Below are positions 1-6,443 of a DNA stretch of 7,505 nt, piece after piece. The stretch's first letter is position 1. Each line of letters starts with the position of its first letter. The notes under the pieces are model-generated. The model saw only the letters and a program-made list of their open reading frames with translations. It searched no databases and was not told the DNA's origin. The stretch comes from an uncultured Bacilli bacterium (GTDB taxonomy: Bacteria > Bacillota_I > Bacilli_A > RF39 > UBA660), in the NCBI GenBank assembly GCA_944363685.1, contig CALVUV010000064.1, positions 1 through 7,505 of the forward strand. Reading direction: 5' to 3'. Both the position numbers and the translations under genes were made by a program.

Positions 1-1236
1 ATTTTCTAAATATCTTTCATAAGAAAAATGTACTAATCCCTTACTATTAACTCTAAAAGTAAACTTAGGAGGTTTTATTCCTGTTTGACTAACAAAGAAA
101 ATCTTAAGTCTTTTACCTTTATAACTAGGAGCAGGGTTTAAACTATAAGCATCCTCAATAACTTCATTTAAAACACTAGTCTTAATCTCTCTATTAATAT
201 TTTCTTTTACCTTTAATACTTCAGGCATTAAAGTATGAATACGTTTCTTAGTCAAAGCAGATAAGAAGACAACAGGAGCATAAGTTGCAAATTGAAATTC
301 ACTTCTAACAAGTTTCTTAAACTCTGAGATATTAGCATCTTCTACTGCATCCCATTTATTTACAACTATAATTAAACCTTTACCACGCTCTATCGCATAA
401 CCTGCAATATGTTTATCATGTTCTTTAATACCATCTTCTGCATCAATTACTAAAAGACATATATCACTTTTATCAATAGAGTTCATTGACCTAAATAAAC
501 TATATTTCTCAACACTCTCATAAACTTTACCTTTTTTTCTCATTCCTGCTGTATCAATTAAAACAAACTCTTCATCATGATATTTAAACACAGTATTGAT
601 AGAATCTCTTGTTGTCCCAGCTACATTACTAACAACAACTCTATCTTCATTTAAAATAGCATTAGTTAAAGAACTCTTACCAACATTAGGTCTACCAATA
701 ATTGCAATTTTTAATCTATTGTCTTCATCTTTGTCATCTTTTGTTTTAAATCCACTAGTAACTTCATCCATAAGTTCAATATATCCAGTATTATGAATCG
801 CACTAATAGGAATATAATTATCAAACCCAAGTTCATAAAAGTCATAAATATTATCATAACTATCTTTATTATCCATTTTATTCATCGCTACAATAATCTT
901 TTTATTACTTTTTCTTAAAATATCTCTAACAACTAAATCATTACTAGTAATACCATCTTTAGCATCCACAACAAAGATAACAACATCCGCTTCATTAATA
1001 GCAATTTCAGCTTGCATCTTTATCTCATCATTAAATTTTTCATCGCCAAGGTCAATTCCTCCAGTATCAACTAGATAAAAAGGTTTATTTAAATAACTTA
1101 CTTCCTCATAAAGTCTATCTCTTGTAACTCCTGGAGTATCTTCTATAATAGCAATACGACTACCTGCAATTTTATTAAATAAAGTACTTTTACCAACATT
1201 TGGTCTTCCAACAATCGCTACAATTGGTAATTTCAT
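1..1236 (-). CDS. der: Ribosome biogenesis GTPase Der (EngA), C-terminus cut by window edge
   Basis: Der is an essential cytoplasmic tandem GTPase that acts in late assembly of the 50S ribosomal subunit. Read on the minus strand, the frame is open for 412 codons to the window edge with no stop; the family is usually about 435-440 residues, so roughly 25 C-terminal residues are missing here. Two GTPase domains are visible. The first has P-loop GRPNVGKS at residues 10-17, a DTGG switch II motif and NKMD at 119-122. The second has an identical GRPNVGKS at 181-188, a DTAG motif and NKWD at 293-296. The C-terminal KH-like domain that follows contains the typical PP-KFTFRVN stretch. The start is the ATG at 1236-1234, preceded by AGAGGTG. 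The duplicated P-loops make this call almost certain. It is divergent from the next gene and has its own extended -10 promoter. Confidence 0.98.
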   Translation of the reverse strand, partial: MKLPIVAIVGRPNVGKSTLFNKIAGSRIAIIEDTPGVTRDRLYEEVSYLNKPFYLVDTGGIDLGDEKFNDEIKMQAEIAINEADVVIFVVDAKDGITSNDLVVRDILRKSNKKIIVAMNKMDNKDSYDNIYDFYELGFDNYIPISAIHNTGYIELMDEVTSGFKTKDDKDEDNRLKIAIIGRPNVGKSSLTNAILNEDRVVVSNVAGTTRDSINTVFKYHDEEFVLIDTAGMRKKGKVYESVEKYSLFRSMNSIDKSDICLLVIDAEDGIKEHDKHIAGYAIERGKGLIIVVNKWDAVEDANISEFKKLVRSEFQFATYAPVVFLSALTKKRIHTLMPEVLKVKENINREIKTSVLNEVIEDAYSLNPAPSYKGKRLKIFFVSQTGIKPPKFTFRVNSKGLVHFSYERYLEN

Positions 1237-1263
1237 AGATTAACACCTCTTTTCATATTTCAT

Positions 1264-1292
1264 ATTGTATCATATCTTTACACAAAATTAAA
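1264..1292 (-). promoter_or_regulatory. Predicted sigma-A promoter of der (extended -10)
   Basis: On the minus strand the -10 is TACAAT (plus 1264-1269), preceded by TG plus one base, giving an extended -10. A weak -35, TTTAAT (plus 1287-1292), lies 17 bases away. The predicted start near 1257 gives a leader of about 21 nt carrying the AGAGGTG ribosome binding site. It interleaves with the plus-strand promoter of the next gene. Confidence 0.6.
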
Positions 1293-1305
1293 TATCCCCT
1301 ATAAT
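1277..1305 (+). promoter_or_regulatory. Predicted sigma-A promoter of the YjdF-like gene
   Basis: TTTACA at 1277-1282 and a consensus TATAAT at 1300-1305 are separated by exactly 17 bases. The predicted start near 1312 gives a leader of only about 14 nt, so the ribosome binding site AAAAGGAG begins at or next to the transcript 5' end. Its -35 lies between the -10 and -35 of the der promoter on the other strand. Confidence 0.78.
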
Positions 1306-1325
1306 TATATAAAAGGAGTAAGTAT

Positions 1326-2135
1326 ATGATAAAAAGATTTAAAAAATTTAAAAAAAGATTGATAGAATATTATAAAGAAGAAGATAATAAAAAAGTAGCT
1401 ATATTTTATACTGTTTTAAGATTCTTAGTTATTCTATGTTTAATAAGAGAAATATTTATGGGAAACTATCATAACATTTTCTTATGTATTTTAACTTTAA
1501 TATTATTTGTAATACCTTTCTTTGTCGAAGATAAGTTAAAAGTAAGTATCCCTAATGTTTTAGAAATAATCATTCTTCTATTTATCTTTTCTGCAGAAAT
1601 ATTAGGAGAAATACAAAACTTCTACAATATTATTCCTAACTGGGATATGATTCTTCACACTCTTAATGGTTTTCTAGCCGCAGCGATAGGTTTTTCTTTA
1701 ATTGATATTTTAAATAGAGCTGATAAATTTCATATTGAACTTAGTCCTATCTTTGTTGCCTTAGTATCATTTTGTTTTTCAATGACTGTAGGAATAGCAT
1801 GGGAATTCTTTGAATATACCGCTGACAGCATTCTTAGTACTGATATGCAGAAAGATACTGTTGTAAATAAAATATCATCAGTTAATTTAACAAATGCTAA
1901 CGCTTTTAATCCTAAAATAATTACAGGAATAGATGAGACTACAATTCACTATGGTGGTAATACCATAACTATAGAAGATGGTTATCTAGATATAGGTCTA
2001 ATTGATACTATGGAAGATTTAATAGTTAACTTTATAGGAGCTGTAACGTTCTCTATCTTAGGTTACTTCTATATAAAAAAGCGAGATAAATATAAAGGAA
2101 TAGAACACTTCATTCCCAAAAAGAAAAAAGCTTAA
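1326..2135 (+). CDS. YjdF/DUF2238-like multi-pass membrane protein
   Basis: This is a 269-residue protein with a basic N-terminus (about residues 1-23) and about six hydrophobic segments near 24-43, 50-67, 76-95, 107-127, 141-161 and 232-251. The conserved polar motifs match my recollection of the YjdF/DUF2238 family: W106-D107 with H111 and G115 in one helix, WEFFEY at 159-164 followed by D168, and DTMEDLIVNFIGA at 227-239. These acidic and histidine residues inside membrane segments suggest a functional centre, but the biochemical role of the family is not known to me. A polar stretch of about 60 residues (170-228) between the last two helices probably lies outside the bilayer. ATG 1326 is chosen because AAAGGAG sits just upstream and just downstream of a good promoter. 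The gene is monocistronic, ending in a terminator shared with the opposing gene. Confidence 0.8.
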   Translation: MIKRFKKFKKRLIEYYKEEDNKKVAIFYTVLRFLVILCLIREIFMGNYHNIFLCILTLILFVIPFFVEDKLKVSIPNVLEIIILLFIFSAEILGEIQNFYNIIPNWDMILHTLNGFLAAAIGFSLIDILNRADKFHIELSPIFVALVSFCFSMTVGIAWEFFEYTADSILSTDMQKDTVVNKISSVNLTNANAFNPKIITGIDETTIHYGGNTITIEDGYLDIGLIDTMEDLIVNFIGAVTFSILGYFYIKKRDKYKGIEHFIPKKKKA

Positions 2136-2157
2136 GAATAAAATCTTAAACTTTTTT
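2124..2157. terminator. Bidirectional intrinsic terminator between converging genes
   Basis: The arms at 2124-2137 and 2144-2157 form a 14-position stem with one C-A mismatch around the loop ATAAAA. The left arm starts with six A and the right arm ends in a T-run (2152-2158), so the hairpin has a U-tract in both reading directions. The stop codon of the YjdF-like gene (2133-2135) lies in the left arm and that of the opposing regulator (2157-2159) begins at the end of the right arm. Confidence 0.82.
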
Positions 2158-2408
2158 TACTTAAAAACATTTCTTTTAAGTTCGACAATATCAGTTAATT
2201 CACAGTCCAAATAATTACAAAGTCTTTCTAGAACTATTAAGTCAAGTCTTTCAATATCACCATTTATATATCTAGTAAGAACTTTATAATCAGTTCCTGT
2301 ATCCTGACCTAGCTTATTTTTACTTATATTTTTCTCATCAAGTAACTTACTAAGTTTAAAGTAAAAAGCACTATTGCCAATTTTAACCTCAATACCATCT
2401 TTTTTCAT
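2157..2408 (-). CDS. Small Xre/Cro-type helix-turn-helix regulator
   Basis: This 83-residue protein consists almost entirely of one DNA-binding domain of the Xre/Cro (lambda-repressor-like) type, about residues 15-75. Its layout is typical: a first helix around FKLSKLLDEKNIS, the HTH pair around KNKLGQDTGTDYKVLTRYINGD (31-51), then LERLCNYLDCELTDIVEL, the usual closing helix of compact YozG-like regulators. There is no separate effector or oligomerisation domain. The ATG at 2408-2406 is chosen because GAGGG lies 7 nt upstream; the nearby ATG at 2413-2411 runs straight into a stop. It is divergent from the LiaF-like gene. Direct repeats overlapping its own predicted -35 suggest autoregulation and possibly control of that neighbour, which is inference. 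The domain call is strong; the regulon is unknown. Confidence 0.9.
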   Translation of the reverse strand: MKKDGIEVKIGNSAFYFKLSKLLDEKNISKNKLGQDTGTDYKVLTRYINGDIERLDLIVLERLCNYLDCELTDIVELKRNVFK

Positions 2409-2426
2409 TACATCGCCCTCAAAATA

Positions 2427-2455
2427 ATTCTAACAATAACATTGGTTGTATGACT
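2427..2455 (-). promoter_or_regulatory. Predicted promoter of the Xre regulator gene
   Basis: On the minus strand an extended -10, TG-T-TAGAAT, has its hexamer at plus 2427-2432. The -35 position (plus 2450-2455) reads AGTCAT, a poor match, as expected for an extended -10 promoter. The predicted start near 2420 gives a 12-nt leader that begins with the GAGGG ribosome binding site. Confidence 0.5.
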
Positions 2456-2471
2456 ACTGGTTATATGACTA
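2443..2471. repeat. Two direct repeats, candidate operator of the Xre regulator
   Basis: TGGTTGTATGACTA (2443-2456) and TGGTTATATGACTA (2458-2471) match at 13 of 14 positions with a 15-bp period. The first copy covers the -35 position of the regulator's own promoter, and the second lies about 41 bp upstream of the -35 of the divergent LiaF-like gene. Operator function is inferred from placement. Confidence 0.5.
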
Positions 2472-2511
2472 ATAATAGTATTGGTAAAAAAAATTAAATT
2501 ATACATAATCA

Positions 2512-2540
2512 TTGATAATAATACCTAATTTCTATATAAT
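2512..2540 (+). promoter_or_regulatory. Predicted sigma-A promoter of the LiaF-like gene
   Basis: TTGATA (2512-2517) and TATAAT (2535-2540) are separated by exactly 17 bases. The predicted start near 2547 gives a 13-nt leader with AAAGGAG at its 5' end. The frame of the downstream gene is open from a TTG at 2512, but that TTG is the -35 box and cannot be its start codon. Confidence 0.8.
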
Positions 2541-2559
2541 AAGTAAAAGGAGTGTTTAT

Positions 2560-3204
2560 ATGTTTATAGGATTAATATTTATTTTAATAGGAGCTTTATT
2601 TTTAATATCAATAATTGCCCCAGAGTTTAATATTGATTTTTCTTACTTAATACCTCTAGTTTTAATAGCATCATCTCTATATTATATTATAAAAGGTAAG
2701 AAATTTACTCTTGCAAACACAACTGTTTTATATTTAGGAACTTGGTTTTTATTAGAAGAATTAAACATTATTAAAGAACCACTAGATGATGCTTTTTTTC
2801 CTATTCTTTTAATAATCATAGGACTATTTATTGTAATAGAGAGTCTAAAAGTAAAAAAAGTTTTTAAAAGAAAAGATAGTAATCTAAAAAACTATTATGG
2901 TATCTTTAGTGGTTTAGAAGAAAGAGTAACAGATACTAATTTTAAAGGTGCTAATATTTATAGTATCTTTGGTGGAGTTGACTTAGACTTAAGAGAATTA
3001 GAGTTAAAAGAAGATATAACAATTAATGCTTATTCTATTTTTGGAGGGACTAGTATTTTTGTTAAAGATAATTTTAAAGTAAAATTTAATTCTTTCTCAC
3101 TATTTGGAGGAAATGAGAATAAATCAATTACTACCGATAAAAAGAAAGTTTCAACTCTAACAATTAACTGTATATCAATCTTTGGTGGAACAGATGTTAA
3201 ATAA
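2560..3204 (+). CDS. LiaF-like membrane protein (DUF5668-like helices plus DUF2154-like domain)
   Basis: This is a 214-residue protein in two halves. The N-terminal half has about four hydrophobic segments (near 2-20, 27-44, 51-66 and 78-96), the LiaI/LiaF-type membrane module. After a basic linker (98-110) comes a soluble beta-rich domain with evenly spaced FGG turns at 137-139, 161-163, 182-184 and 208-210, and a degenerate FSG at 116-118. This is the signature of the cell-wall-active antibiotic response domain. In Bacillus, LiaF inhibits the LiaRS two-component system that responds to lipid II-binding antibiotics; here no sensor kinase or response regulator is adjacent, so that role cannot be assumed. 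The start is ATG 2560, behind AAAGGAG and downstream of the promoter; upstream in-frame codons fall inside promoter DNA. The partner may be the divergent Xre gene. Confidence 0.88.
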   Translation: MFIGLIFILIGALFLISIIAPEFNIDFSYLIPLVLIASSLYYIIKGKKFTLANTTVLYLGTWFLLEELNIIKEPLDDAFFPILLIIIGLFIVIESLKVKKVFKRKDSNLKNYYGIFSGLEERVTDTNFKGANIYSIFGGVDLDLRELELKEDITINAYSIFGGTSIFVKDNFKVKFNSFSLFGGNENKSITTDKKKVSTLTINCISIFGGTDVK

Positions 3205-3226
3205 ATATAAAAGAGGAGGAGATAAA

Positions 3227-3625
3227 ATGTTCAATGTGAATCACGTTACCATTAGTGTAAGAGATAATATTAGAAGTATAGAGTTTTACAAAAAATTTGG
3301 ATTTAAAAAAATCAAATCTTGGAAAGCTGATGATAATAGTATAAAAATAGATATGCTTAAACTAAATAATATAATATTAGAAATATTTTGTTATAAAGAA
3401 TTCGGTAAACTACCTAAAACTGCCGAAAATGTATCAACGGACTTACCAATAGTTGGTACAAAACACTTTGCCTTAGGAGTTAAAAATATAGAAGATGGCA
3501 AAGAATTTGTTCTAAAAAATGATATTTGTAAAGAAGTAAATATCAAAGTTGGTCGTCTAGGTAAGCCATATTTCTTTATTACAGACCCAGATGGTATTCA
3601 AGTAGAAATAATAGAAGAGGACTAA
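3227..3625 (+). CDS. VOC (glyoxalase/bleomycin-resistance/dioxygenase) superfamily protein
   Basis: This 132-residue protein has two beta-alpha-beta-beta-beta halves of the VOC fold. The four classical metal-ligand positions are all occupied: H6 in NHVTISV, E52 in IILEIF, H80 in KHFALGV and E127 in IQVEII. A DPDG turn (120-123) precedes the last strand, as in glyoxalase I-like and fosfomycin/bleomycin-resistance-like members. An intact metal site suggests an active cytoplasmic enzyme, but the substrate (methylglyoxal hemithioacetal, an antibiotic or another metabolite) cannot be read from the sequence. ATG 3227 is chosen over in-frame codons from 3182 because GAGGAGG lies at the right spacing. 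The gene starts 22 bases after the LiaF-like gene, so the two are probably co-transcribed; a weak TTGGTG/TATAAA pair (3182-3211) could also serve it. A terminator follows. Confidence 0.9.
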   Translation: MFNVNHVTISVRDNIRSIEFYKKFGFKKIKSWKADDNSIKIDMLKLNNIILEIFCYKEFGKLPKTAENVSTDLPIVGTKHFALGVKNIEDGKEFVLKNDICKEVNIKVGRLGKPYFFITDPDGIQVEIIEED

Positions 3626-3656
3626 AATCTTACAAATTAGTAAGATTATTTTTCTT
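3626..3656 (+). terminator. Intrinsic terminator after the VOC gene
   Basis: A perfect 8-bp stem, AATCTTAC (3626-3633) with GTAAGATT (3640-3647), has a 6-nt loop and is followed by ATTTTTCTT. It begins on the base after the VOC stop codon. The stem is A/T-rich, so its strength is moderate. Confidence 0.75.
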
Positions 3657-3683
3657 GTCAAAAAGAGAAGATGTTAGTATCAT
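3655..3683 (+). promoter_or_regulatory. Predicted sigma-A promoter of gpsA
   Basis: TTGTCA (3655-3660) and TATCAT (3678-3683) are separated by 17 bases. The -35 overlaps the tail of the preceding terminator's T-tract. The predicted start near 3690 gives a 12-nt leader in which AAGGTGA immediately follows the transcript start. Confidence 0.65.
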
Positions 3684-3701
3684 TAATATGAAGGTGATAA
3701 T

Positions 3702-4664
3702 ATGCAAGTAACAATTTTAGGAACAGGAGCCTTTGGTCTTGCTCTTGGAAATTTATTACATGAAAAAAGTAAAGCTGATATTATTTTTTGGACGGCTTTT
3801 GAAGAAGAATATTTAGAAATAACTAATAATAACTCTTATGATAGAGTCTTAACTGGAATAGAATTAGCTTCTAATCTAGATGTTACTATGGATTTGAGTG
3901 TTGCTTTAACCGCTTCAGATTTAATTATTGTAGCAGTTCCATGTAATCATGTAAGAGAGGTCCTAACAAGAATTGAAGACTATCTAAATGATAATAGTAG
4001 AGTAATATTAGTATCTAAAGGTCTTGAAAAGAATACAGATTTATTAATGACAGAAATTTATCAAGAACTAAATTTAAAAGGACAAGTATCATATCTTGCT
4101 GGACCTACTTTTGCCAAAGAGCTTATCATTAATAGTAAATCAGGATTAACTCTTGCTACTAAAGATGAAAAAACTAAAGAATTAATGTTAAAACTATTTA
4201 AAGATACTAATGTTGAAATAGAAGTAATAGATGATTATATTGGCTTAGAATTATATGGTGTTATTAAAAATGTTTTAGCAATACTAATGGGAAGTATTAA
4301 TAGTAAATATAGGGGCGACTCTACTAATGCTTATTACTTAACAAAAATATATAACTTTGCTAAAGACTTAGTAACTAAACTAGGAGGAAAAGAAAATACA
4401 TCTACTTGTTATGGTGCCCTAGGAGATATTTTACTAACTTGTAATAGTAAAACTAGTCGTAACTATAGTTATGGAGTTTTGCTATATACTAATAAGAATG
4501 AAGCTGAAGTTTATAAGAAACATTATACCGTTGAAGGAAGTATTGCTATTATCTCTTTAACAAAACTATTAAGAAAGAATAATCAGACATCTCCTTTCAT
4601 TGAAAAACTAACTGAATATTTTAATGGAACTATTAGTCTTGACGAAGTATTAGAATTATTCTAG
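3702..4664 (+). CDS. gpsA: NAD(P)-dependent glycerol-3-phosphate dehydrogenase GpsA
   Basis: GpsA reduces dihydroxyacetone phosphate to sn-glycerol 3-phosphate in the cytoplasm, supplying the backbone for phospholipids (and lipoteichoic acid where made). The 320-residue protein is slightly shorter than the usual 330-340. The N-terminal Rossmann domain shows GTGAFG (7-12) for the dinucleotide, AVPCNHVREVL around 78-88, SKGLE (105-109, with conserved K106) and AGPTFAKE (133-140). The C-terminal domain carries the catalytic lysine in YGVIKNVLA (K189), the GALGDILLTC motif (238-247, D242) and SRN (252-254) for substrate phosphate, then VEG at 277-279. The start ATG 3702 follows AAGGTGA. The stop codon TAG overlaps the ribosome binding site of the next gene, so translation of the two is probably coupled. 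Confidence 0.97.
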   Translation: MQVTILGTGAFGLALGNLLHEKSKADIIFWTAFEEEYLEITNNNSYDRVLTGIELASNLDVTMDLSVALTASDLIIVAVPCNHVREVLTRIEDYLNDNSRVILVSKGLEKNTDLLMTEIYQELNLKGQVSYLAGPTFAKELIINSKSGLTLATKDEKTKELMLKLFKDTNVEIEVIDDYIGLELYGVIKNVLAILMGSINSKYRGDSTNAYYLTKIYNFAKDLVTKLGGKENTSTCYGALGDILLTCNSKTSRNYSYGVLLYTNKNEAEVYKKHYTVEGSIAIISLTKLLRKNNQTSPFIEKLTEYFNGTISLDEVLELF

Positions 4665-4672
4665 GAGAATTT

Positions 4673-5785
4673 ATGGAAGTATATTTAGAATCAATAAAAA
4701 CAGCTTTCCTTATTTTCCCATTTCTAGCATTCTTAATAACTCTACCATATCTATTATTACAATATCATAAGTACGGCTCAGTACCTTTAATTAGAAGTAG
4801 TATTGTCTATACTTTTATTCTATATCTATTAACCGCTTACTTTCTTGTAATATTACCTCTACCAAGTAAAGAGGAAGTATTAATGATGCCAACAAAAGCT
4901 CCTCAGTTAATACCATTTACTTTTATAGGTGACTTCATAGAAACTTTTAAAGAGGCGAGTGGAGTTTTATCTTTCTTAAAATCTCCCATATTTTATACAA
5001 CTCTCTTTAATATTGCAATTACTATTCCTTTTGGTATTTATTTAAGATATTATTTTAAGAAAAAGTGGTATACTACTATCATTTATACATTATTATTAAG
5101 TCTATACTTTGAAATTACCCAACTTACAGGTCTTTATGGTCTTTATCCTAAAGCATATCGCCTTTTCGATGTTGATGATTTAATAATTAATACCTTAGGT
5201 GGACTAATAGGATATCTAATTACACCAATTGTTACTATATTTTTACCAGATAGAGAAGAGATAGATAAAATATCTTATAAAAGAGGTAAAGTAGTCTCAA
5301 TATATAGACGCTTTCTAGCTTTCTTAATAGATATTTTCATCTTTGCAACTATAATGTTCATAATTCTTGTATTATCTAACTTTAATGACTTTATACTACC
5401 ATTAATAATAACAACAACACTTTATTATATAATTTTACCCACCATAACTTCCCATACGTTAGGAAAATACCTTGTTAAAATAAAATTAGAAAGCAAAAAC
5501 AAATATAAACATCTATTTATATTTATAAGACAAGTAATCCTCTACTTTGGAATAGTCTTTGGACCTCTTATTTTTATAGAATTAAATCAATACATTAATG
5601 GACTTATAATATTATTTTATATCTTATTTGTAATCTATGCTTATTTTGAAATATTCTTAAAGTTCTTCGGTCGAAAAAAACCTTTAATATATGAAAGATT
5701 GACTAAAACAGAAAATATAAGTACAGTCTACTACATAGACCATGAGGAAAATGAACCTAGTCAACTAGAAAAAAATGATGTATAA
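4673..5785 (+). CDS. VanZ-RDD two-domain membrane protein
   Basis: This 370-residue polytopic membrane protein fuses two families. The N-terminal VanZ-like domain (about 1-192) has hydrophobic segments near 10-30, 42-62, 108-125, 133-148 and 170-190, with the VanZ hallmarks E146/Q150 in YFEITQ and FDVDDLIINTLGGLIGY (165-181). The C-terminal RDD domain (about 210-340) opens with the classical RRFLAFLID (R212, R213, D220), then TLGKYLVKIKL (262-272) and a last pair of helices; a polar tail of about 35 residues ends the protein. VanZ proteins are linked to teicoplanin and other lipoglycopeptide resistance, and some RDD proteins are implicated in Na+/H+ exchange or osmolyte handling; the substrate here is unknown. 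ATG 4673 follows AGGAG, which overlaps the gpsA stop, so the two form an operon. The stop codon lies inside the promoter -10 of the next gene. Confidence 0.9.
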   Translation: MEVYLESIKTAFLIFPFLAFLITLPYLLLQYHKYGSVPLIRSSIVYTFILYLLTAYFLVILPLPSKEEVLMMPTKAPQLIPFTFIGDFIETFKEASGVLSFLKSPIFYTTLFNIAITIPFGIYLRYYFKKKWYTTIIYTLLLSLYFEITQLTGLYGLYPKAYRLFDVDDLIINTLGGLIGYLITPIVTIFLPDREEIDKISYKRGKVVSIYRRFLAFLIDIFIFATIMFIILVLSNFNDFILPLIITTTLYYIILPTITSHTLGKYLVKIKLESKNKYKHLFIFIRQVILYFGIVFGPLIFIELNQYINGLIILFYILFVIYAYFEIFLKFFGRKKPLIYERLTKTENISTVYYIDHEENEPSQLEKNDV

Positions 5786-5786
5786 T
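5758..5786 (+). promoter_or_regulatory. Predicted promoter of the HdeD-like gene, inside the preceding coding end
   Basis: TAGTCA (5758-5763, 4 of 6 matches) and consensus TATAAT (5781-5786) are separated by 17 bases. The TAA at 5783-5785 within the -10 hexamer is the stop codon of the VanZ-RDD gene. The predicted start near 5793 gives a 15-nt leader carrying AGGAGGA. Confidence 0.6.
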
Positions 5787-5807
5787 GTAAAAAAGAGGAG
5801 GATAAAT

Positions 5808-6443
5808 ATGAAAGTAGAAATAAAAAAGGTAATTTGGCCTTCTTTAATAAGTTCTATCTTTTTATTACTATTAGGTTTATTGTTATTTTTTAAATCTGGT
5901 GCAACTTTAATTGGAATATCATATTTAGTAGGAGGAGTGCTAATCGCTTTAGGAGTTATTGCCATTATAAATTTTTTAAGAAATCGCTCTAAAGATATTT
6001 TTGTAGAATTAAATATTGTCTATGGTATTGTCAGTATAGTAGCGGGAATATTTTTAGTAACAGTACCAGAATTTATTGGTAGTATTATACCTATTGTTGT
6101 TGGTATTGCTGTTATTATAAGTAGCTCTTTTAAAATTCAACAAGCTCTTGTTTTAAAAAACTTAGGTAGCAAATATTTTGCACCATCTATAATAATGGCT
6201 ATCAGCTGTTTAATCTGTGGTGTTGTAATTTTGTTTAATCCTTTTACAAGCGCTGTAGTTGTTACTCAGATTATTGGTCTTTTTATGATAATTTATGCTG
6301 TATTAGATATAATTAACAGTTTTATATTAAAGAAAAGTAGTAACATAAGTGTAGAAATAAGCACTGATAGAAGAGCGAAAAAAGGCAAAAAAGCTAAAAC
6401 TGCAAAGGTAATTAAAGAAATTGATAAGGATGATGAGGAATAA
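5808..6443 (+). CDS. HdeD/DUF308-like membrane protein
   Basis: This 211-residue protein has six predicted membrane segments (about 9-28, 36-56, 65-85, 88-106, 125-143 and 149-173). They are arranged as pairs rich in small residues with P/F turns such as VPEFIGSI (86-93) and FNPFTSAV (143-150). This is the DUF308 repeat pattern found in HdeD, an inner-membrane protein tied to acid resistance in enterobacteria; in Firmicutes its role is undefined. A strongly charged cytoplasmic tail (about 187-211) is first lysine-rich and then acidic. ATG 5808 is chosen because AGGAGGA lies at 5-6 nt; upstream in-frame ATGs at 5775 and 5778 fall in or before the -10 element. The stop overlaps the next start (TAATG), so the small downstream protein is probably translated from the same message. 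Confidence 0.85.
   Translation: MKVEIKKVIWPSLISSIFLLLLGLLLFFKSGATLIGISYLVGGVLIALGVIAIINFLRNRSKDIFVELNIVYGIVSIVAGIFLVTVPEFIGSIIPIVVGIAVIISSSFKIQQALVLKNLGSKYFAPSIIMAISCLICGVVILFNPFTSAVVVTQIIGLFMIIYAVLDIINSFILKKSSNISVEISTDRRAKKGKKAKTAKVIKEIDKDDEE

Noticed and set aside
596..796. Plus-strand open frame of 66 codons
   Set aside because: It lies entirely inside der on the opposite strand, which shows both GTPase domains; no ribosome binding site supports it.
2432..2497. Open frame through the direct repeats giving an N/T/G-rich peptide with a five-residue repeat
   Set aside because: It has no ribosome binding site and low complexity, and the repeats are better explained as an operator.
2498..2509. 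ATTAT-AC-ATAAT palindrome just before the LiaF-like -35
   Set aside because: A 5-bp dyad of only A and T is expected by chance in DNA this AT-rich.
2512..2559. TTG at 2512 as start of the LiaF-like protein
   Set aside because: This TTG is the -35 box of a consensus promoter, and transcription would begin near 2547; ATG 2560 has the ribosome binding site.
3182..3211. TTGGTG-18-TATAAA as a separate promoter for the VOC gene
   Set aside because: The -35 matches poorly and lies in the FGG-coding end of the LiaF-like gene; co-transcription explains expression equally well.
5765..5965. Minus-strand open frame of 66 codons
   Set aside because: It is antisense to the start of the HdeD-like gene, whose membrane segments and ribosome binding site are convincing.
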